Assembly: GCF_014596475.1 (NCBI RefSeq)
Contig: NZ_MECJ01000039.1
Coordinates: 229,047-293,046, forward strand
From: Streptomyces sp. CBMA152
GTDB taxonomy: Bacteria > Actinomycetota > Actinomycetes > Streptomycetales > Streptomycetaceae
Length of the DNA: 64,000 bases
Reading direction: 5' to 3'
This document shows positions 1 to 7,349 of this stretch, in pieces (within the stretch, counting starts at the first letter, position 1; every line of letters begins with the position of its first letter). Both the position numbers and the translations under genes were made by a program. Under the pieces are notes generated by a model, which saw nothing but the letters and a program-made list of their open reading frames with translations, searched no databases and was not told the origin of the DNA.

Positions 1-1
1 C

Positions 2-1123
2 GCGTTCACCGGGTCCTTCCGCCGCTTCGAGCGCGTCGCGATCGCGCTGTGTGCCGCCTCGCTGCTGCTCGTACCGCTGTACTTCATGATCCACCCGAAG
101 TCGTCGCAGATGGCCCACGACTTCGTCGTCCCGGTCATCCCGGGTGGTAGCGGCGAGCTGGCCACGGTGATGCTGCTGATCATCGGCATCGTCGGCACGA
201 CGGTCGCCCCCTGGCAGCTGTTCTTCCAGCAGTCCTACGTGATCGACAAGCGGATCACGCCGCGGTTCATGAAGTACGAGAAGGCCGACCTGTGGATCGG
301 CATCGCCATTGTCATCATCGGCGCGGCCGCCATGATGGGCCTGGTCGCCGCCACGTTCGCGGGCACGAAGGAGTTCGGGAACTTCGACGACACCGCGGGC
401 CTGATCACCGGGATCGAGGCCAAGGCCGGCAAGGTCGCCGGCGTCCTGTTCGCGATCGCCCTGCTGGACGCCTCCATCATCGGCGCCTTCGCCGTCTCGC
501 TGTCCACCGCCTACGCGATCGGTGACGTGTTCGGCATCAAGCACTCCCTGCACCGGGGTGTGAAGGGTGCCAAGGGCTTCTACGCCGTCTACGCCGGACT
601 CGTCGCGGCCGCCGCCGCCATCGTGCTCATCCCCGGCTCCCCGCTGGGTCTGCTCACCCAGGGCGTGCAGACCCTGGCCGGAGTGCTGCTGCCCTCCGCC
701 TCGGTCTTCCTGCTGCTGCTGTGCAACGACAAGGCCGTGCTCGGCCCGTGGGTCAACGGCCCCAAGACCAACGCGTTCACCGCGGCGGTGGTCGGTGTCC
801 TGGTCACCCTCTCCGTCATCCTGACCGCCTCGGTCCTCTTCCCGGACATCTCCTCCAGCGCGATCCTCGACATCATGGCTGCCTGCGGGGTGGCCGGGGT
901 CCTGGCCGCCGGGTACTCCTTCACCCGCCGCCGCACTGGCACCAAGGAAGACCCCGTCGACCGCACCGGCAAGGAGAACTGGCGGATGCCTCCGCTGGAG
1001 ACCCTGACCCGGCCCGCCATGTCCACCGCCCGCAAGATCGGCATGGGCGCGCTGCGCACCTACCTTCTGATCGCGATGGTGCTGGTCGTCATCAAGATCG
1101 TCCAGGTCGCCCTCGGACAGTAA
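2..1123 (+). CDS. Nramp-family divalent metal transporter, 5' partial
   Basis: Membrane transporter of the Nramp (SLC11) family; the reading frame is open to the left edge, so the N-terminus with the TM1 DPGN motif lies outside the window. About nine hydrophobic segments are visible. The TM6 motif reads GTTVAPWQLFFQQS where canonical Mn/Fe Nramps have GATVMPH: the metal-ligating Met is Ala and the His is Trp. Loss of that Met is described for the Nramp-related magnesium transporters (NRMT), so Mg or Mn is a better guess than Fe. The nearby mgtC-like gene (3843-4637) fits a Mg theme. The family call is firm; the substrate is inferred. Confidence 0.88.
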   Translation, partial: AFTGSFRRFERVAIALCAASLLLVPLYFMIHPKSSQMAHDFVVPVIPGGSGELATVMLLIIGIVGTTVAPWQLFFQQSYVIDKRITPRFMKYEKADLWIGIAIVIIGAAAMMGLVAATFAGTKEFGNFDDTAGLITGIEAKAGKVAGVLFAIALLDASIIGAFAVSLSTAYAIGDVFGIKHSLHRGVKGAKGFYAVYAGLVAAAAAIVLIPGSPLGLLTQGVQTLAGVLLPSASVFLLLLCNDKAVLGPWVNGPKTNAFTAAVVGVLVTLSVILTASVLFPDISSSAILDIMAACGVAGVLAAGYSFTRRRTGTKEDPVDRTGKENWRMPPLETLTRPAMSTARKIGMGALRTYLLIAMVLVVIKIVQVALGQ

Positions 1124-1189
1124 CCCCTGCCCGGCCCGGGGCGGGCTGACCACCGCCCCGGGCCCGTCTCGAAGTGAGGTGTGTTCCGC

Positions 1190-1561
1190 ATGCTCGCCGC
1201 ACTCGACCACGTCCAGCTCGCCGCCCCGGCCGGCTCCGAAGACGCCCTGCGCAGCTTCTACCTCACCGCGCTGGGGATGACCGAGATCCCGCAGCCTGCG
1301 GGGGTGGCCCGGCGGGGCGGCTGCTGGTTCGCCGCCGCCGACGGCGGCCGCCTGGAGATCCATGTGGGGATCGAGGACGGCTACCGCCCGCCCCGCAAAG
1401 CCCACCCCGCAGTCCGGGTGACCGGCCTCGACGCCCTCGCCGCCCGCCTGGAGCAGCACGGAGCACCGGTCATCTGGAACGTGAGCCTGCCGACCTGCCG
1501 CCGCTTCTACACCCAGGACCCGGTCGGCAACCGCCTCGAATTCCTCGAACCGCTGCCGTAA
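1190..1561 (+). CDS. VOC/glyoxalase-fold protein (copy 1)
   Basis: Small (123 aa) vicinal-oxygen-chelate fold protein. It starts LAALDHVQLAAP and ends DPVGNRLEFLEPL, the two ends typical of a single glyoxalase module pair. A GTG at 1181 is possible, but GTGAGG at 1174-1179 is better spaced for the ATG at 1190. It follows the transporter by 66 bases and is a close paralogue of 2308-2676 (shared DHV.L.AP.G, RGGCWF, DPVGNRLEFLEP). Such proteins are annotated as glyoxalases or bleomycin-resistance proteins; no substrate can be named. The EIH near the middle and the ELE-like C-terminal Glu are the likely metal ligands. Confidence 0.85.
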   Translation: MLAALDHVQLAAPAGSEDALRSFYLTALGMTEIPQPAGVARRGGCWFAAADGGRLEIHVGIEDGYRPPRKAHPAVRVTGLDALAARLEQHGAPVIWNVSLPTCRRFYTQDPVGNRLEFLEPLP

Positions 1562-1684
1562 CCGGGGGACAGTAGCGGCCCCAACGCCGTGTTTCACCCG
1601 GGTCCGGGCCCCTGGCGGCCCGGATCTGCCCGAACCGTCGCCGTGCTCCGGCGGCGATATCTCCCGGGAGTCCGGAGGTTTTTG

Positions 1685-1927
1685 ATGTCCCGCTCCACCC
1701 TCCATGTCCTGCGGCTGGTCCTGTCCGACGGGGTCGAACGCCCCTACCTGCTCGACGAACCCGTGCCGTCCACCCGCACGACAGACGATGACCCTGTCTA
1801 CGACCCCTGGGTCCATCTCGCCTACCTGCTGGCTCAGCAGGGCCGCGACGCCGACTGGCTCGCCCGGTTCACCGGGTTGCCCTCGGCTGCCGCACGCGAG
1901 ATCGCTGCCGCCGCCCGGCGCCACTGA
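1685..1927 (+). CDS. Small hypothetical protein, 80 aa
   Basis: GGAGG at 1674-1678 sits six bases before ATG 1685, so this is a real translation start. The product has an acidic, proline-containing N-terminal half and a helical C-terminal half (HLAYLLAQQGRDADWLARFT then LPSAAAREIAAAARRH) that could form a small helix-turn-helix-like bundle. It has no recognisable catalytic motif. It lies between two VOC genes in what appears to be one unit. I do not recognise the family. Confidence 0.7.
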   Translation: MSRSTLHVLRLVLSDGVERPYLLDEPVPSTRTTDDDPVYDPWVHLAYLLAQQGRDADWLARFTGLPSAAAREIAAAARRH

Positions 1928-1991
1928 CCTCAGCGTTGTCACACCCATACACGTGCTCTGCCGCATTTTCCTGTCCACGGAGGTGACGTCC

Positions 1992-2261
1992 ATGTCCGCC
2001 CTCACCCACCACCACATCCGCTACACCGGCACCGCACCCCGGCCACTCGCCGGGCGCCTGCTCGCCTTCGTCACCCAGGTGGCACGGCGTCTTGCCGACA
2101 GCCCGCTCGACCAGAGCGTGCTGCACACGGCCGCCACCCACACCCCGGCCCCCCTGCGCACAGGTGCGTACACCTCTGCCCGGCCGCACGCCCACTGGCA
2201 CACCGTCACCACCCCCGACGGCCACCGCCGCCTCGAAGCCCACTGGCACCACGGCAACTGA
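1992..2261 (+). CDS. Small His-rich hypothetical protein, 89 aa
   Basis: The start is supported by GGAGG at 1979-1983, eight bases before ATG 1992. The product is rich in His (HHH near the start; HAHWHTV and HWHHGN towards the end) and basic residues, and has no signal peptide or membrane segment. Position inside a metal-transport block and the His content make metal binding conceivable, but nothing proves it. Unknown family. Confidence 0.65.
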   Translation: MSALTHHHIRYTGTAPRPLAGRLLAFVTQVARRLADSPLDQSVLHTAATHTPAPLRTGAYTSARPHAHWHTVTTPDGHRRLEAHWHHGN

Positions 2262-2307
2262 CCATCCAACGCCCCTTACCTCAGGCAGTTCCGGAGGATT
2301 CCTTGCC

Positions 2308-2676
2308 ATGCTCACGACCCTGGACCACGTCCGGCTGACCGCCCCCGCCGGCTGCGAGCCACTGCTGCGCACCTTCTACGCCGACCTGCTCGGCATGCAG
2401 GAGACCAGCGGGCCACCCGTGCTCGCGGTCCGCGGTGGCTGCTGGTTCACCGGCGAACACGGCGGCGCCCAGCTCCACCTCGGCACCCAGAGCCCCTACC
2501 GGCCCGGCACCCGCACCCACCCGGGCCTGCGTGTCCACGACCTCGACGCGCTGGCCGACCGGCTCCGCGCCCACCGCGCGCCCGTCGTCTGGGACGGCCA
2601 GCTCCCGGGCCACCGCCGGTTCTTCACCCTCGACCCGGTCGGCAACCGGCTCGAATTCCTCGAACCCGCCCCCTGA
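2308..2676 (+). CDS. VOC/glyoxalase-fold protein (copy 2)
   Basis: 122 aa. It starts MLTTLDHVRLTAPAG, with GGAGGA at 2293-2298 upstream. It has the same length and motifs as the protein at 1190-1561 (RGGCWFTGEHGGAQLHLG, DPVGNRLEFLEP). The two are probably a local duplication separated by two small genes. Two duplicated VOC proteins beside metal transporters could act as metal-dependent detoxification or resistance proteins. The substrate is unknown. Confidence 0.85.
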   Translation: MLTTLDHVRLTAPAGCEPLLRTFYADLLGMQETSGPPVLAVRGGCWFTGEHGGAQLHLGTQSPYRPGTRTHPGLRVHDLDALADRLRAHRAPVVWDGQLPGHRRFFTLDPVGNRLEFLEPAP

Positions 2677-2726
2677 CCGGCCCGCACGCCCCAGCCCCCT
2701 CTCCCGCCGTCTCTTCCGGAGCGGAT

Positions 2727-3116
2727 ATGCCTTTGCGTTACCGTCGCGCCAATTGTCCGCACTCCGACCATCTGAACGGCTCCGGCCCGCAGCCGCCCCC
2801 CGTGCTCCAGCCCGCGGCGGGACTCGTCGTTGACCCCGACCGGCGTACCGCCATGGTCGACGGCCGTCCACTGGCCCTGCCGTATATGCAGTTCGAGCTG
2901 CTGGCCCACCTGGTGGCGCACCCGCTCCGGGTGCACACCCGCGGGCAGCTGATGTACAGCGTGTGGGGCCAGCCTCCGACCGGTGACCTGCGCACCGTCG
3001 ATGTCCACATCGCCCGGGTGCGCCGCGCGCTCGGTCCCGCTCACGCGGCCGCGATCACCACGGTGCGGCGGGTCGGCTACGCGTACCTGCCCGAGCTGGC
3101 CGGGTCCACGTCGTGA
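2727..3116 (+). CDS. Receiver-less OmpR/PhoB-type winged-helix regulator
   Basis: 129 aa DNA-binding protein that consists only of a C-terminal trans_reg_C type winged helix: PYMQFELLAHLVAHPLRV, RGQLMYSVWG, VDVHIARVRRALG and VRRVGYAYL correspond to the alpha-loop, recognition helix and C-terminal hairpin of OmpR/PhoB proteins. No receiver domain with a phospho-acceptor Asp precedes it; the first 45 residues are Pro-rich linker. It may therefore be an orphan regulator that is not controlled by phosphorylation. Its 3' end overlaps the convergent arsR-type gene by 40 bases. Confidence 0.85.
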   Translation: MPLRYRRANCPHSDHLNGSGPQPPPVLQPAAGLVVDPDRRTAMVDGRPLALPYMQFELLAHLVAHPLRVHTRGQLMYSVWGQPPTGDLRTVDVHIARVRRALGPAHAAAITTVRRVGYAYLPELAGSTS

Positions 3117-3430
3117 CCTCCCTCCTCGCAGGCATCCGCGAGAAGGGCCGCATCCTCCAGGAGGCGGCGGATGCCGGCCGGGCCGGTGCGGTAGTAGACG
3201 CGGGTGCCCTCCCGGCGGGCGCGCACCAGGCCCAGTTTCCGCAGCCGGGCCAGATGCTGGGAGACGGCGGCAACCTGGGCGCCGAGCAGACCGGCCAGGG
3301 CACTCACCGGCAGTTCCTGCCCGTCCAGCAGGCACAGCAGCCGGTAGCGGGTCGGATCGGCCGCCGCCCGAAGCACCGCGACCGCCCGGTCCACCTCGGC
3401 GGCCCCCACCGATGCAACTTGCACCTTCAC
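3077..3430 (-). CDS. ArsR/SmtB-family metal-responsive repressor
   Basis: 117 aa winged-helix protein. The core runs ADPTRYRLLCLLDGQELPVS, LLGAQVAAVSQHLARLRKLG (recognition helix) and VRARREGTRVYYR (wing). The C-terminal tail carries DACEEGGHDVD, where Cys, His, Glu and Asp could bind metal, while the alpha-3 CxC of ArsR is absent. It is transcribed away from the mgtC leader, so 3431-3680 holds the divergent control region. A metal sensor for this transporter block is the natural role; the metal is unknown. Confidence 0.85.
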   Translation of the reverse strand: MKVQVASVGAAEVDRAVAVLRAAADPTRYRLLCLLDGQELPVSALAGLLGAQVAAVSQHLARLRKLGLVRARREGTRVYYRTGPAGIRRLLEDAALLADACEEGGHDVDPASSGRYA

Positions 3431-3683
3431 GCAAATAAGCTACCCGTCGGCGGCCCGGCGGGGAAGGGTGGCGGCCCGGGCTTTGGCAGGATCCCGGGCC
3501 GCCGCACCGCGAAGCGCTGCCCTTGTTCTTCGTTGCGCAATCATGCAAGTATGCGGGATATGCCGGTCGACGACCGTGCACGGACGGTTCCAGGGCCGCC
3601 GCACTGCGGCCTAGGAACCGGCAGCATCTTCGTGCACCGCCACCCGGGCCGCCTTGCCCGGCAGAGGAAAGGGGGCGAGATCC
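3431..3683. promoter_or_regulatory. Divergent control region between arsR-type gene and mgtC leader
   Basis: About 250 bases without a gene. The stretch around 3536-3570 is locally less GC-rich and contains the imperfect repeats GCAATCATGC, AAGTATGC and GATATGCC, which look like half-sites for a small winged-helix repressor such as the adjacent ArsR protein. No certain -10/-35 pair is visible. The remainder is GC-rich leader. Confidence 0.35.
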
Positions 3684-3755
3684 ATGGACAGCAACCCCGG
3701 CCATCATCGGCCCTGCACCGTCCCGCTCCCGAGCCCCGTACCGCGGTTGCGCTAG
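3684..3755 (+). CDS. Proline-rich 23-residue leader ORF upstream of mgtC-like gene
   Basis: ATG 3684 follows AGGAAAGGGGG at about 3665-3675 and opens a 23-codon frame that ends at TAG 3753-3755. The product has six prolines, four of them alternating near its end (PLPSPVPRLR). It lies in the 5' leader of the mgtC-like gene, followed at once by mutually exclusive hairpins. In enterobacteria proline-rich leader peptides (MgtL, MgtP) control mgtA/mgtC in response to Mg2+ and proline charging. The similarity of arrangement is what I see; conserved function is inference. Confidence 0.45.
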   Translation: MDSNPGHHRPCTVPLPSPVPRLR

Positions 3756-3825
3756 CGGCCCTCCGGGCCGCCGCCTGCGCCTCGGGAGCAGCCCGAGTTC
3801 TTCCCGCCGTCAGTGCATCGGCGGG
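3725..3825 (+). promoter_or_regulatory. Alternative hairpins in mgtC leader (attenuator-like)
   Basis: Several perfect pairings are visible. GCTCCCGAG (3725-3733, inside the leader ORF) pairs with CTCGGGAGC (3781-3789). CTCGGG (3781-3786) can instead pair with CCCGAG (3792-3797). GCGGCCC (3755-3761) pairs with GGGCCGC (3765-3771). CCCGCCG (3803-3809) pairs with CGGCGGG (3819-3825) just before the AGGAGG at 3831. The first two are mutually exclusive, so a ribosome stalled on the proline codons would switch the fold. Confidence 0.45.
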
Positions 3826-3842
3826 TTCCGAGGAGGTGCCCT

Positions 3843-4637
3843 GTGCACGCCCTGACCACCCTTGACTTCCTGCTGCGCCTGGCCACCGGCCTCGGCTGCG
3901 GAGCCCTGATCGGCATCGAGCGCCAATGGCGTGCCCGGATGGCCGGGTTGCGCACCAACACCTTGGTCGCGCTCGGTGCCACCGCCTTCGTCCTCTACAG
4001 CGAGGCTGTCACCGACGCGGGCAGCCCCACCCGGGTCGCCTCCTACGTCGTCTCCGGCATCGGTTTCCTCGGCGCCGGCGTCATCATGCGCGACGGCGGC
4101 GGCATCTCCGGCCTGAACACCGCGGCCACCTTGTGGTGTTCGGCCGCCGTCGGCGTCATGGCCGCCTCCGGCCACCTCGCCTTCGCCCTCATCCTCACCA
4201 TCGCCGTCCTCGGCGTCCACGTCCTGCTGCGCCCGGCCGGCCGCCTCCTCGACCACGCCCCCGCCAGCGGAACCGACCAGGACACCGAACTCCCCGCCCT
4301 CGTCCACATCGAGTGCGACCGTACGGAGGAGACCCACATCCGCGCCCTGCTCCTCCAGGCTCTGACCGCCGCTGGGCTGCCCACCACCGGCCTCCGCGCC
4401 CACCGTCGCGACAACGCCACCAGCCTGCGCGCCACCGTGGTCGTCTCCGGCGACATCACCCGCGCCCTGGAACAGGTCGTCGCCCGCCTCTCCCTGGAAC
4501 CCGGCATCCGCGACCTCCACTGGCACCTCGACGCCGCCACGGACCCGGCAGACTCCGGCGCGCAGGTCGATCGGAGCGAATCAGCCCGGCATCCCGTCCC
4601 ACACTCAACCGACCCCAACTACCGCTGCGGAACTTAG
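3843..4637 (+). CDS. MgtC/SapB-family membrane protein
   Basis: 264 aa. GTG 3843 is chosen over the ATG at 3813 because AGGAGG at 3831-3836 is six bases away. The N-terminal half has four to five membrane segments with the family signature GLGCGALIGIERQW and the GIGFLGAGVI motif. The C-terminal half (from about residue 140) is a soluble ACT-like domain with a VHIECDR strand. MgtC proteins help growth at low Mg2+ and modulate the membrane ATP synthase or phosphate uptake. The gene probably forms an operon with 4658-5113. Confidence 0.9.
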   Translation: MHALTTLDFLLRLATGLGCGALIGIERQWRARMAGLRTNTLVALGATAFVLYSEAVTDAGSPTRVASYVVSGIGFLGAGVIMRDGGGISGLNTAATLWCSAAVGVMAASGHLAFALILTIAVLGVHVLLRPAGRLLDHAPASGTDQDTELPALVHIECDRTEETHIRALLLQALTAAGLPTTGLRAHRRDNATSLRATVVVSGDITRALEQVVARLSLEPGIRDLHWHLDAATDPADSGAQVDRSESARHPVPHSTDPNYRCGT

Positions 4638-4657
4638 TAGCGAGAGGCGAAGCCACC

Positions 4658-5113
4658 TTGTCCGCTCTGCTACGCCCCCGCACACGGGAAGCCGCTGCCC
4701 TGCTGGTAGTGGTCTTGGCGGCCACCCTGGAACTGACCGCCGTCGACCTGGCCCCGCCCGGCATCCGCCCCCTGCTCAGCGGTTTCCTCCTCGGCGCCGC
4801 CGTCGCCATCCTTGCGCTGTCGGCCGTGCTCGCCCACCGGCACCGGCAGATCGCCGCCCGCCACCACCCCGCCGTATCACCGGAATCGGTCGACGCGTCA
4901 TGGTTCACCGCCCGCGCCCTGGACGGCTTCCCCATGGAATCCGTCCGCCCCGACCTCCTCGGACCCAACGCCCCCGACCTCAACCGCCTCTACCTCGCCT
5001 GGATCCTCGCCACCCACGGCCACGACACCAACGGGCTCATCCGCCGCCTCGGGCTATCCCATGACGTAGCCGCCTTGCTAGTCGACTCGGCTCAGGCCCG
5101 CCGAGACCGCTGA
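4658..5113 (+). CDS. Small membrane protein downstream of mgtC-like gene
   Basis: TTG 4658 with GAGAGG at about 4642-4647 is the only plausible start; there is no ATG or GTG in frame near it. The product (151 aa) has two membrane helices (AALLVVVLAATLELTAV and LLSGFLLGAAVAILALSAVL), then a cytosolic tail with a helical LNRLYLAWILATHGHD segment. The spacing of 20 bases to the mgtC stop suggests co-transcription. I do not recognise the family. Confidence 0.65.
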   Translation: MSALLRPRTREAAALLVVVLAATLELTAVDLAPPGIRPLLSGFLLGAAVAILALSAVLAHRHRQIAARHHPAVSPESVDASWFTARALDGFPMESVRPDLLGPNAPDLNRLYLAWILATHGHDTNGLIRRLGLSHDVAALLVDSAQARRDR

Positions 5114-5224
5114 CGAGGAAGAACACATCTGCCGCAGTGGCGAGGACTCGCCTGCCGCTGCACGACTGACGGACCCGACCGACTACGGTCAACGGCGACA
5201 CCACTCCACGAGGAGATGCCAGCG

Positions 5225-5317
5225 GACACTCGTCACCTCAAGAGGGATGCCTCGGCCGAGACTGCGATGGTCTTCGGCGAGCTGTACCGCCGTGGCGCGG
5301 AGTGGAAGTTCCGGTGA
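5225..5317 (+). pseudogene. TerD-family C-terminal fragment
   Basis: Thirty codons translate to a typical TerD ending: HLKRDASAETAMVFGELYRR followed by GAEWKFR and then an in-frame TGA (5315-5317). Intact TerD proteins continue with AVGQGY and about 15 further residues. A shifted frame after the stop still shows AGLAAG-like residues. The N-terminal two thirds of the gene are missing. TerD proteins are Ca-binding tellurite/stress proteins that are abundant in Streptomyces. Confidence 0.6.
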
Positions 5318-6119
5318 CGGGGGCCGCCTGCCCGGAGCGCGGTGCGCGGGCCTGGCCGCCGGGCGGATCGTACGCAGGCGAAGACAGCAGGACAGTCCCA
5401 TGGCCGTCGATATCGGGGCTAGCGGCATTCGGCTGATCAGCCCGTTCGAGCCCGCGCAGTAACGAGCTGAAGCCCGTCGCTGCAGGTGGCCTGGGCACTG
5501 CGACCGAATGAGCGCCGGGCTCGTTCACAGGCGACGGCACCGTCTTCGTCGCGCACTCTCTCGGACCTGGTGGAGGAGCGGGAGGAAGCTGGCGAGGGGC
5601 AGCTGGTAGGGGTGAGCCACCGGGGAGTCCGTCAATGCCGGTCCCGGGTGTACGAGGAGTCAGCTCATCGGTGTCCCGTCCAGAGCAGCTTCAGTGCCGG
5701 TTCGGACGAAGTGTCCCGGGAGCGGTCGGGACATGCGGTCGCGCTGCGCTGCGAGCGTTCTTCGTCATCAGCGGGCGTCAGCTGTCACCCAGTCCTGGTT
5801 GGCGGTCAGGTCTGGACACGACAGGACACACGGGGTTCGTGTGCTAGGAGAGGCGGGAGAATGCGTGGGTGCTATCCCGGGCCTGGGGCCTGACTCATGA
5901 TTTTTCTGACCGAGGTGTCCCGGAGTCACGCTGTCGGCTGATGGTCGGCGATGGTGCGTTGTCGGTGCCGGGCCGGCCGGGCGTGTCCCGATAGGGGCCT
6001 GCCGTTCGTTGTGGCGTCCTCACGATTCTGACCGTCCGATGTGGCCTGGTACCGGCAGCGCGACGCGCCGTCGGAACGGAAGGGGAACGGGCGTGTGCAG
6101 TTCGACCATGTCCAGTACG

Positions 6120-6550
6120 CCGCCTGCTGCTCAGCCTCGTCGTCGCCCGGCGGGAGAGGCGCGCCGTGCACCTTGCCGGGTGCACGGGTCCACGAACACG
6201 GCGAGCGTGTGGTCGGCGGCTATGCCCTTCACCCCGGACAGTAGTACGCGTGTGGTCGCATCCGGCTGCGGTAACGGCCGCACAGCGGAGATGGCCCCCT
6301 CGGGGTGGGCCTTGCGGGCGGCGGCCACCTGCTGGGAGATCGGCCGCTTGTGGGCGCCGACCGGGACGGTCAGCTCGTGGGCGTACACGATCTTCCCGGC
6401 CTGGAACAAGCCTGCGTACAGCAGCCCGGTGACCGCCGCGACGAGCAGGAACGGCGCGACGAACACGCCTGCGCAGAAGTGCAGGCGCAGCCCCGTCGTG
6501 TGCAGGGGGCGCGGGGGGTGGCGGGTGTACGTCCCGTGCTCCTCGGAGTG
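6120..6550 (-). pseudogene. PepSY-associated membrane protein remnant with frameshift
   Basis: The minus-strand frame from 6550 reads LRLHFCAGVFVAPFLLVAAV, TGLLYAGLFQAGKIVYAHEL and so on to VLLSGVKGIAADHTLAVFVD, the N-terminal TM helix and PepSY domain of PiuB-like iron/copper membrane proteins. A TAG directly precedes the first codon at 6550, so the 5' end is lost. Near 6180 one extra C shifts the frame: ignoring it restores the expected PCTGKVHGA. The rest decays. PepSY proteins often sit beside YcnI and copper genes, as here. Confidence 0.65.
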
Positions 6551-6581
6551 CTACCGATGCTTCGACTTCGCCAAGGTGGCC

Positions 6582-6609
6582 GGGAACTGTACGGCGCTTG
6601 CGTCCGACT
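6582..6609 (+). promoter_or_regulatory. ECF-type promoter motif, copy 1
   Basis: GGGAACT, then CGACT 17 bases after GGAAC. This is the same GGAACT-N16-CGACT arrangement as at 8197-8223, 14541-14568 and 18260-18287. GGAAC is a standard -35 of ECF sigma factors and CGACT could be the -10. It precedes the membrane-protein gene at 6711 (and possibly ycnI) and lies close to the broken start of the PepSY remnant. Confidence 0.6.
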
Positions 6610-6710
6610 GGTAAGGAGGATGTGGGTCGACCATGTAGTAGCCGGGGGCGGTGATGCGTATGCCTGGGCCGGGGGAGAGATCCTTTAGACGCGTGGCAGC
6701 ATCAGGTGCC

Positions 6711-7310
6711 GTGAGTGTGTCCCTGGTGGTGCGGAGCGTGCGCGCGGCGGTGTTCGCCGTGCTGTGCGTGCTGCTCGCTGCCGGAGGGCATGCCATGGCC
6801 ACAGGCATGGCGCCGCCGGTGTGGGTGCAGGTGGCCGGGTTCGTGCCGGTCTTCGCGGCGAGCTGTCTGCTGGGCGGCCGTGAGCGGTCGCTGGCCGCCA
6901 TCGGCACGGGGACTCTGGCCGCCCAGGGCGGGTTGCACCTTGTCTTCCACGCCGTCGAGCCCCATCACGCCGCGATGGTCATGCACGGCATGCGGATGGT
7001 CCAAGCGCCCCATGCACTGACGCCGCACGCCACCGCCGCGCATACCGGGGCGGCCCTGCTGCTGAGCTGGTGGCTGCGGCGCGGTGAGGCGGCACTGTGG
7101 TCGCTGCTGCGGTGGGCGGTCGCGTTCGTGCCGGGGCTTGCCGCCTGGTGGCAGGTGGCGGGCGGGGCGTGGCGCGCGCCGGCCGGGCCAGGGCTTGTGC
7201 GTCGGGCTGCCGGTGAGCCGTGGGCGTTGCGGCAGGTACGGCTGAGGTACGCCGTTCACCGGCGGGGGCCGCCGCCCGGGATGTCGTACGCGCTGTCGTA
7301 CTCGGTCTGA
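6711..7310 (+). CDS. Multi-pass membrane protein, copper-region paralogue 1
   Basis: GTG 6711 is my preferred start because the paralogue at 11977 begins just before the same RAAVFA.LCVLLAA helix; GTG 6651 or ATG 6654 would add about 20 residues. About 200 aa, with four to five hydrophobic segments, a GGRERS cytosolic loop as in the paralogue (AGRERG), and a His/Met-rich loop (VEPHHAAMVMHGMRMVQAPH). Such loops bind Cu(I). The C-terminus is basic. It is followed by the YcnI gene with 39 bases between. Function is unknown; a copper-related membrane role is inferred from the loop and neighbours. Confidence 0.7.
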   Translation: MSVSLVVRSVRAAVFAVLCVLLAAGGHAMATGMAPPVWVQVAGFVPVFAASCLLGGRERSLAAIGTGTLAAQGGLHLVFHAVEPHHAAMVMHGMRMVQAPHALTPHATAAHTGAALLLSWWLRRGEAALWSLLRWAVAFVPGLAAWWQVAGGAWRAPAGPGLVRRAAGEPWALRQVRLRYAVHRRGPPPGMSYALSYSV

Positions 7311-7349
7311 CCCCGACATCCCTTCTTCCGTACGGAGATCCCTCACCTC

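Larger units (their letters stand above)
5114..6550. other. Gene-poor decayed region
   Basis: About 1.4 kb without an intact gene. Base composition and codon bias in all frames are weaker than in the neighbours. Two gene remnants can be recognised, a TerD C-terminus (5225-5317) and a PepSY membrane protein (about 6120-6550). The stretch 5320-5900 shows nothing I can identify. Confidence 0.6.

Noticed and set aside
3431..3842. M-box (Mg2+ riboswitch) before the mgtC-like gene
   Set aside because: The conserved M-box core segments were not found; the leader is better described as mini-ORF plus alternative hairpins.
5486..5893. 135-codon open frame
   Set aside because: No ribosome site, weak codon bias, Ser/Arg/Cys-rich composition and no motif; treated as non-coding.
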